Source: an uncultured Clostridiaceae bacterium
GTDB taxonomy: Bacteria > Bacillota > Clostridia > Oscillospirales > Ruminococcaceae
Assembly (NCBI GenBank): GCA_946411985.1
Contig: CAMKFY010000023.1
Span: 1 to 12,803 of the forward strand
Direction of reading: 5' to 3'
Length of the DNA stretch: 12,803 bases
Position 1 is the stretch's first letter. Each line of letters opens with the position of its first letter. Below are positions 7,599 to 12,803 of the stretch, one piece after another. Below the pieces are notes generated by a model, which did no database searches, had not been told where the DNA came from, and saw only the letters and a list, made by a program, of their open reading frames with translations. The position numbers and the translations under genes are program-made.

Positions 7599-7642
7599 GC
7601 TAAAGTTTTACAAAATATAACAATATTTTGTAAAACTTTAGC
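7599..7642 (-). repeat. Perfect 19-bp inverted repeat between ntpB and ntpD
   Basis: Positions 7599-7617 and 7624-7642 are perfect reverse complements with a 6-nt loop (7618-7623). In the ATPase transcript this would be a very stable hairpin, 12 nt after the ntpB stop and about 23 nt before the ntpD ribosome-binding site. No U tract follows on the - strand (the next bases read CCAACGTGAAATAAAA), so it does not look like a terminator. It could tune mRNA stability or expression of D relative to A and B, or be a small palindromic repeat element. TGGC occurs on both outer flanks (7597-7600 and 7643-7646), which is weak evidence for an insertion. Confidence 0.9.
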
Positions 7643-7654
7643 TGGCAATAACCC

Positions 7655-9049
7655 CTAGATAACCTTAACCTTGCCATAAAAATCTTCTATAAGCTTTGCA
7701 TCTATTCTATCTAGTTCTTCTTTTGGCAACAATGCTAAAAGGCTCCAACCCAAGTTTAGTGTTTGCTCTATAGACCTATTTTCGTAATCTTTTTGGTTTA
7801 AAAATTTTAACTCAAAAAGTTTGCCAAAATTAATATATGCTTTATCTGTTTTAGATAGCTCTTCCTCGCCTATAACAGAAGCCAAAGCCCTTATTTCGTG
7901 AACCTTAGCATATGACGCAAAAAGTTGGCTTGCTAAATCTTTATGATCATGTCTTGTAAAACCTTGCCCTATGCCGTCTTTCATAAGTCTTGATAAAGAC
8001 GGCAAAATAGCAACTGGCGGATATATTCCGTTCTTGTTTAACTCTTTAGACAACACTATCTGCCCTTCAGTTATATAGCCTGTGAGGTCTGGCACTGGGT
8101 TTGTTATATCACCGTTTGGCATTGTAAGTATGGGAATTTGCGTTACGGAGCCTTTAGAATATTTAACTATACCAGCGCGTTCATATATTTGCGCCAAATC
8201 TGAATATAAATAGCCTGGGTAACCTTTTCTGCCTGGTATTTCTCCTTTAGAGGAAGAAAACTCACGCACAGCTTCAGCGTAAGACGTCATATCTGTAAGT
8301 ATAACAAGCACGTGCATGCCTTTTTCAAATGCCAAATATTCGGCGGCGGTTAGTGCGCATCGTGGAGTTAGTATTCTTTCAATTATTGGATCGTTTGAAA
8401 GGTTTAAAAACATAACAACGCGATTTAGCGCGCCACTTTCTTCAAATTTTGTTTTAAAGTAGTCGGCAACGTCATTTTTAACGCCCATTGCAGCAAAAAC
8501 TATACAAAAATTGTTGTCTCCACCAGCATTGCCAGAAATTTGTGCATGCTTTACAATTTGAACAGCTAGCTTATTGTGTGGCAAACCAGCTTCTGAAAAT
8601 ATTGGAAGTTTCTGACCTCTTATTAACGTAGTAAGAGAATCTATAGAAGATATACCAGTTTGTATAAAATTTCTTGGGTAGCTTCTAGAAATAGGGTTTA
8701 TGGCAGAACCGTTTATATCTCTATATGTGTCTGCAAATATATCTTCAAGCCCGTCTATGGCCTTGCCAGACCCGTTAAACACTCGTCCCAACATTTCTGT
8801 AGATAGAGGGATTTCTAGTGGCTTGCCCGTGAAATGTATTTTTGTGTTTTCTAGTGAAAGATTTTGCGTGCCTTCAAACACCTGAACCACAACACGTTCG
8901 CCATCTATTTGAACTATTTTGCCTTGCCTTGTAGTGCCGTTTTCTACATGTATTTTAACAAGCTCATCAAACGAGGCATTTTTTATATTATCTAAAACTA
9001 TAATAGGGCCGTTTATAGTTTTCAAACCAACATGCCGAATAACCGACAT
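7655..9049 (-). CDS. ntpB: V-type ATPase subunit B (non-catalytic)
   Basis: The 464-residue protein alternates with subunit A in the V1 hexamer. It binds no hydrolysable nucleotide itself but supplies residues to the A/B active site. The N-terminal beta barrel (about 1-75, with INGPIIVLDN) is followed by the nucleotide-binding-like domain. There the P-loop is degenerate (FSEAGLPHN, 151-159, with no GKT), which is diagnostic of B. The LPSLSRLMKDGIG stretch carries the conserved arginine that reaches the catalytic site. The length matches the family. GGAGGA is well placed before the ATG and lies in the 17-bp gap after ntpA, so the two should be translated closely together. Confidence 0.96.
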   Translation of the reverse strand: MSVIRHVGLKTINGPIIVLDNIKNASFDELVKIHVENGTTRQGKIVQIDGERVVVQVFEGTQNLSLENTKIHFTGKPLEIPLSTEMLGRVFNGSGKAIDGLEDIFADTYRDINGSAINPISRSYPRNFIQTGISSIDSLTTLIRGQKLPIFSEAGLPHNKLAVQIVKHAQISGNAGGDNNFCIVFAAMGVKNDVADYFKTKFEESGALNRVVMFLNLSNDPIIERILTPRCALTAAEYLAFEKGMHVLVILTDMTSYAEAVREFSSSKGEIPGRKGYPGYLYSDLAQIYERAGIVKYSKGSVTQIPILTMPNGDITNPVPDLTGYITEGQIVLSKELNKNGIYPPVAILPSLSRLMKDGIGQGFTRHDHKDLASQLFASYAKVHEIRALASVIGEEELSKTDKAYINFGKLFELKFLNQKDYENRSIEQTLNLGWSLLALLPKEELDRIDAKLIEDFYGKVKVI

Positions 9050-9066
9050 ATATCTTCCTCCAATCT

Positions 9067-10839
9067 TTAATGTAGCGAAATATTATCTGCTTGTTCCTTA
9101 AAAAATTTGTCTATTTCTTTTATATATTCATCAAATCTTTCTAAATTCTCGTTATCTATTTCATATTTAATTTTGCAAAGTTTTGAAAATATACCGTTAT
9201 CTTTTAATATAGTAAATGGCACTTCTTTGCGTATTAAATCTAATGTTTTGTCGAAAAGATATAGTATGGTTTTCATAATACATTTTTGTTTTTCTAGCGT
9301 TACGTAGCAGTCATATTTATGAAACGCGTTCTGCTGTAAAAACCCTATTCGTATAATTTTTGCAATTTCTATTATTAGCTGTTCTTCGTCGGGCAGCACG
9401 TCTATGCCTATTAATTTAACAATTTCTAAAAGGTCTCTCTCTTTAGCTAGAATATTTGAAAACCTGTTCCTCATATTGAGAAAATCTTCGCCTAAATTTT
9501 CATTATAAAATTCTTTCAAATCTTCATCATACTCGCTATAGCTCTCCATCCAGTTTATTGCTGGATAGTGCCTTTTATATGCTAAAGCTTTATCGAGAGC
9601 CCAAAAGCAGCGCACAAACCTTTTTGTGTTTTGCGTTACCGGCTCAGAAAAATCTGAACCTTGAGGTGAGACAGCGCCAATTATTGTTATAGACCCTTCC
9701 TTATTCGAAAGAGTTTGCACATACCCCGCTCTTTCGTAAAATTGCGATAACCTAGACGGCAAATAGGCTGGGAAGCCTTCTTCAGCTGGCATTTCTTCCA
9801 ATCGTGCGGACAGCTCCCTTAAAGCTTCTGCCCACCTTGAAGTAGAGTCTGCCATTATTGCCACGTGATAACCCATATCTCTATAATATTCTGCTATTGT
9901 AATTCCCGTATATATAGAGGCCTCTCTTGCTGCCACTGGCATATTTGAAGTGTTTGCTATTAGAACTGTTCTGTCTGTTAAATGTTTTTTAGTGCGCGGG
10001 TCTATAAGCTCTGAAAATTCTTCTAGAACTTGAGTTATTTCATTTCCGCGCTCACCGCACCCTATATATATTATAATGTCTGCATCACACCATTTGGCTA
10101 TTGCGTGTTGCGTCATTGTTTTCCCTGTGCCAAAGCCACCTGGTATGGCAGCAGTGCCGCCTTTTGCAATTGGAAACATTGTGTCTATTATTCTTTGCCC
10201 AGTTATTAGTGGTTTACTAATTTTACACCTTTTTTTAACCGGCCTCGTTTTGCGAACCGGCCATTTTTGGCACAGCGTTATTTCCACTAAATTTTTATTT
10301 TTATCTTCAATTTCAATTATTGTGTCTGTAACTTTATATTTGCCGTTTGAGGCCACTTTCTTAACAATGCCGCCTTCTAGGGCGGGGGAGAGCATACATC
10401 TATGAACTATAGACTCTGTTTCTTGACACGTGGCATATATTTCTCCAGGTGATATATGCTGATTTACGCTCACCTCCACAGAAACGTTGTAAAGCTTATT
10501 TAAATTTAGTGACGGTATGTTTGAGCCTATTCCTATAAAGCTGCCACTAATTTTTTCCATATCTTTTAATGGGCGCAATATACCATCAAACACGTTAGAC
10601 ATAATACCAGGCCCTAATGTAGCAAAAAGCGGCATACCAGCCCCATATACAAATTCACCAGGGCTCAAACCCGTAGTAGTTTCATATACCTGTATTGTTG
10701 TATATTCTTCGTCTACAGATATAACTTCGCCTATTATTTTATTTTTGCCAACATGCACCATTTCCATCATAGAAAAATCTTTAGTGTTTTTAACTTTAAC
10801 AATAGGCCCATTTATGGAAAAAATTCTATTATCCAACAA
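9067..10839 (-). CDS. ntpA: V-type ATPase subunit A (catalytic)
   Basis: The 590-residue catalytic subunit hydrolyses or makes ATP in the V1 head. Visible features in order are: a beta barrel with INGPIVKV near the N terminus; the V/A-type non-homologous insert around 110-185; the P-loop GGFGTGKT (234-241, Lys240); the catalytic glutamate in GCGERGNE (Glu263); and MADSTSRWAEALRE and PAYLPSRLSQF, the latter an ATPase signature. The length is usual. The start is TTG (complement of 10837-10839), because AAGGTG (10847-10852) is 7 nt upstream and the first in-frame ATG is codon 24, beyond conserved barrel residues. A second TTG follows directly and could also serve. The gene starts 11 bp after the ntpE stop. 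Confidence 0.96.
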   Translation of the reverse strand: MLDNRIFSINGPIVKVKNTKDFSMMEMVHVGKNKIIGEVISVDEEYTTIQVYETTTGLSPGEFVYGAGMPLFATLGPGIMSNVFDGILRPLKDMEKISGSFIGIGSNIPSLNLNKLYNVSVEVSVNQHISPGEIYATCQETESIVHRCMLSPALEGGIVKKVASNGKYKVTDTIIEIEDKNKNLVEITLCQKWPVRKTRPVKKRCKISKPLITGQRIIDTMFPIAKGGTAAIPGGFGTGKTMTQHAIAKWCDADIIIYIGCGERGNEITQVLEEFSELIDPRTKKHLTDRTVLIANTSNMPVAAREASIYTGITIAEYYRDMGYHVAIMADSTSRWAEALRELSARLEEMPAEEGFPAYLPSRLSQFYERAGYVQTLSNKEGSITIIGAVSPQGSDFSEPVTQNTKRFVRCFWALDKALAYKRHYPAINWMESYSEYDEDLKEFYNENLGEDFLNMRNRFSNILAKERDLLEIVKLIGIDVLPDEEQLIIEIAKIIRIGFLQQNAFHKYDCYVTLEKQKCIMKTILYLFDKTLDLIRKEVPFTILKDNGIFSKLCKIKYEIDNENLERFDEYIKEIDKFFKEQADNISLH

Positions 10840-10850
10840 ACGTATTCACC

Positions 10851-11456
10851 TTATTTCAAATTATTTTCTAATTTTAGTTCATAATTTCTATAAAAATTTT
10901 TAACTTCGTAATATAGAAGTGTTTCAAAAGTTTCGTCTATTTCTATTCTATTTTTACTATCTACTAATTTAAAACCGCCTAAAGTATTATAAAAATCTAC
11001 AGAGACCTCTTTTATGCCTTCCATTTTTAAAATATCTTCTTTAAAAGCTAAGTCTTCACTTTTGAGTTTAATTTCAACGCCAATGCAATTTTGGCTACAT
11101 AACACTTCTTTTATTTTATTTAGCATATATTCTTTATACTTTTCAGATTTAGTAAAATTTAAAACATTCTCTTCACAAGATTTAATAATGTTCTTTACCA
11201 AACCGTTTCTGAAAGTTAAAATATATTTTTTTGCTTCAAATTTTTTCTGTGTTAGCTTATGTTTATATTTTTCTTTTAAAGTTTTAATTTTTCTTTGCAT
11301 ATATGGGAAAATTTCATCTAAAGCTTGCTGTTTAGCATTATCTAATTCCCTTTTTTCGTAGTTGTAAACTTCATGTTTTATATTTTCTGTTTTTATTTTT
11401 ATATCTTCGAGTACGGAGCTTCTAAAATTTTCTAGCTTCTGTTTGCTATAAGACAT
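10851..11456 (-). CDS. ntpE: V-type ATPase subunit E (peripheral stalk)
   Basis: This is a 201-residue protein of the peripheral stalk that stops the V1 head from turning with the rotor. The first half (about 1-100) is a highly charged, Lys/Glu-rich helix suited to a coiled coil with a G/H-type partner. The second half is a small alpha/beta domain ending in GGFKLVDSKNRIEID and an ETFETLL helix, typical of the family. I start at the ATG at 11456 because GGAG (complement of 11466-11469) lies 9 nt upstream. The ATG at 11471, which would add five residues, has no SD-like sequence before it. The gene for the small stalk partner (G/H) is not seen in the window. The gap to ntpF is 70 bp and AT-rich. 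Confidence 0.88.
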   Translation of the reverse strand: MSYSKQKLENFRSSVLEDIKIKTENIKHEVYNYEKRELDNAKQQALDEIFPYMQRKIKTLKEKYKHKLTQKKFEAKKYILTFRNGLVKNIIKSCEENVLNFTKSEKYKEYMLNKIKEVLCSQNCIGVEIKLKSEDLAFKEDILKMEGIKEVSVDFYNTLGGFKLVDSKNRIEIDETFETLLYYEVKNFYRNYELKLENNLK

Positions 11457-11526
11457 AAGCCTACTCTCCATTTTATATTTTATTTGTTATTGCAAAACAT
11501 TTTACTTTAATTAAAAATTAAAAATT

Positions 11527-11835
11527 CTAAATTTTCATACCAACAGACTCTTCTATATACCTCTTTATTGTTTCACTAATGTTAAAGTTGCTGTGCCTGT
11601 CTGGTATTGTTACTAAAAGGGGAGTTTTGTTATTTAACTTAAATTTGTGTATTTTTTCTGCGCAAAGCTCGCTTAATTTTTCGGTTATTAAAACAACAAC
11701 AACCTCTTTATTTTTAACAATATCGTTTAATGCGCTTTCCACTTCTTGCTTTTCATGCAAAACTACGCCCTCTATGCCAGCTAAACGCATACCAACTTTT
11801 GTGTCTATGTTATCGCTAATGCAAAAAAACTTCAT
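11527..11835 (-). CDS. ntpF: V-type ATPase subunit F
   Basis: The 102-residue protein binds the end of the central shaft subunit D and regulates V1. It begins MKFFCISDNIDTKVGMRLAG, followed by IEGVVLHE, a typical subunit F opening. A small Rossmann-like core follows, with an acidic helix (ESALNDIV) and a strand VVVVLITEKL. The ISETIKRYIEESVGMKI tail is the C-terminal helix that contacts D. The ATG at 11835 is preferred over a GTG at 11847, since the family starts directly with this MKFF strand. The SD is weak (AAAGTGG, about 8 nt upstream). F lies before E here, between K and E. Confidence 0.92.
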   Translation of the reverse strand: MKFFCISDNIDTKVGMRLAGIEGVVLHEKQEVESALNDIVKNKEVVVVLITEKLSELCAEKIHKFKLNNKTPLLVTIPDRHSNFNISETIKRYIEESVGMKI

Positions 11836-11871
11836 AACCAAAACCACTTTTCAATATAATAAAGTTAAATT

Positions 11872-12330
11872 TTAATTTGCAAAAAGTATTAAGAAAGATA
11901 CAACAAGGCCATATATTGCAATACCTTCACCTAAAACAACAAATATCATAGATTTGCCAAAATTATCAGGGTTTTCACTAGATGATGCTATTGCTGCTGG
12001 AGCTGCTCCTCCAACTGCAATGCCGCCCCCTATACACCCAAGCCCTGTTGAGCCTGCAGCGCCTAAAAACTTAAAGCCGCTATCTCCAACTGCGCTTTTA
12101 GCAACTGAAGAAGGCTTAAGCCTACCAGCTATTTCCATCGCATGCGCTACAAAACCCGTTGAAAAAAGTATAATGGTGGTTAATATAAGCATTGCAAAAA
12201 ACATAATTAAATGTATTGTAAGCCTTTGTTTTATAGATATTGGCTTTTTGCTACTTGTAAGCACTGGAACCATAGGCAAAAGCGTGATGGCTAAGCCAAA
12301 CAATGGCAATGTTAAAATTAAAATATTCAT
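11872..12330 (-). CDS. ntpK: V-type ATPase subunit K (rotor ring, proteolipid)
   Basis: The 152-residue membrane protein forms the ion-carrying rotor ring. It has four hydrophobic segments (about 2-24, 40-62, 88-115, 127-150), that is, two hairpins. Only the second hairpin carries the ion-binding carboxylate, Glu135, in VVLGEGIAIYGL, with Tyr140 five residues later. The first hairpin has no acidic residue in the membrane, as in other V-type K subunits. The usual Na+-liganding Gln position appears to be Val106, and the residue after Glu135 is Gly rather than Ser or Thr. Compared with Na+ rings, this favours H+ as coupling ion (inference). AGGAG is well placed before the ATG. The gene lies 30 bp after ntpI and 36 bp before the chosen ntpF start. 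Confidence 0.93.
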   Translation of the reverse strand: MNILILTLPLFGLAITLLPMVPVLTSSKKPISIKQRLTIHLIMFFAMLILTTIILFSTGFVAHAMEIAGRLKPSSVAKSAVGDSGFKFLGAAGSTGLGCIGGGIAVGGAAPAAIASSSENPDNFGKSMIFVVLGEGIAIYGLVVSFLILFAN

Positions 12331-12360
12331 AGTTTAAACTCCTTTTTGTATAATATTTTT

Positions 12361-12803
12361 TTATTTTTCAAAGCTTATTTTTGCCGGCGTAAAAGGCTTT
12401 CCGTTTGCCTTATAAAATCTGCTAAAAATTTCATAATATATAAGCCTCAGCGACTGAATAGACACTATTAAGCCCTCTAAGAACACAACAAAAACATTCC
12501 CAAATATTATAATTAGCGGCTTGCCAACAGCGCCACCAAGGCCGCCAACAGCCCCCATCATGCCAGCAAACTTCATAACCACAAGCATTAAAGCTGCATG
12601 GCTAAGAGCCAAGCCACCTACTCTTAAAAATGAAAGCGTGTTTGCAAAATAACTTAGAACTATATCTATAATATCAAAAAAAGCAGATGAGAATGTAAAT
12701 TTTTCACTCGTTTTCTTAGAATTTATTAAATTCTTAAGCGGAATGCTAAAAAACATTAGCGCCAATGGAACACCTACCACAACCATCAAAAAAGTGCCAG
12801 ATA
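12361..12803 (-). CDS. ntpI: V-type ATPase subunit I, C-terminal part (stator channel)
   Basis: About 147 residues of the C terminus are present; the gene runs off the right edge of the window, and the family is usually near 650 residues. This subunit forms the ion half-channels beside the rotor ring. The piece contains the two conserved membrane arginines: one in NTLSFLRVGGLALSHA (codon at 12622-12624) and one in IVSIQSLRLIYYEIFSRF (codon at 12445-12447). The end KANGKPFTP is also typical. Several hydrophobic helices and a Gly-rich loop (MGAVGGLGGAVG) fit the family. No start is visible: a TTG at 12787-12789 is internal, as the frame continues open to the edge. Confidence 0.93.
   Translation of the reverse strand, partial: SGTFLMVVVGVPLALMFFSIPLKNLINSKKTSEKFTFSSAFFDIIDIVLSYFANTLSFLRVGGLALSHAALMLVVMKFAGMMGAVGGLGGAVGKPLIIIFGNVFVVFLEGLIVSIQSLRLIYYEIFSRFYKANGKPFTPAKISFEK

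Noticed and set aside
1..12803. CRISPR array, tRNA, rRNA or insertion sequence
   Set aside because: No regularly spaced repeats, tRNA-like or rRNA sequence, or transposase were seen. The only sizeable repeats are the 87-bp pair and the ntpB-ntpD palindrome.

Overview
The window is AT-rich bacterial DNA. It carries four genes on the + strand (about 250-6841) that converge on a long - strand operon (12803 back to 6953). The gene set suggests a low-GC clostridial Firmicute, probably of the Ruminococcaceae/Oscillospirales type. It comprises a DUF5711-like membrane protein, a CvpA protein, a ClpE-type unfoldase with a zinc finger, a class A penicillin-binding protein, and a bacterial V/A-type ATPase. 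Heavy use of AUA and AGA codons, long A and T runs, and a decaying partial gene copy at the left edge would fit an AT-drifting, possibly host-associated genome. The species-level placement is inference only.

Left part (1-2197): an 87-bp segment holding the 5' end of the first gene occurs twice, at 1-87 and 222-308, with one mismatch. The second copy starts the intact 377-aa DUF5711-like gene. The first runs into a stop after 22 codons and looks like a remnant. A CvpA-family gene follows. Its only well-placed Shine-Dalgarno sequence points to an AUA codon 21 nt upstream of the first ATG.

Middle part (2198-6841): a 757-aa ClpE-like AAA+ unfoldase has its own predicted promoter and a clear intrinsic terminator. 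A bifunctional transglycosylase/transpeptidase (PBP1A type) follows, with an extended -10 promoter. These genes cover protein quality control and cell-wall synthesis. A strong hairpin with a U tract on the - strand separates them from the ATPase operon.

Right part (6953-12803, - strand): in transcription order the operon reads subunit I (3' end only), K, F, E, A, B, D. A and B form the catalytic hexamer, D and F the central shaft, E the peripheral stalk, and K and I the membrane ion channel. Subunit C, which joins the shaft to the rotor ring, does not lie between I and D; it is presumably upstream of I and outside the window. The K subunit lacks two of the usual Na+-coordinating positions, which suggests H+ coupling. 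A perfect 19-bp inverted repeat without a U tract lies between the B and D genes.

Most of the window is housekeeping. I do not see a wholly new system. The best leads are the partial gene duplication, the possible AUA start of cvpA, and the B-D hairpin.
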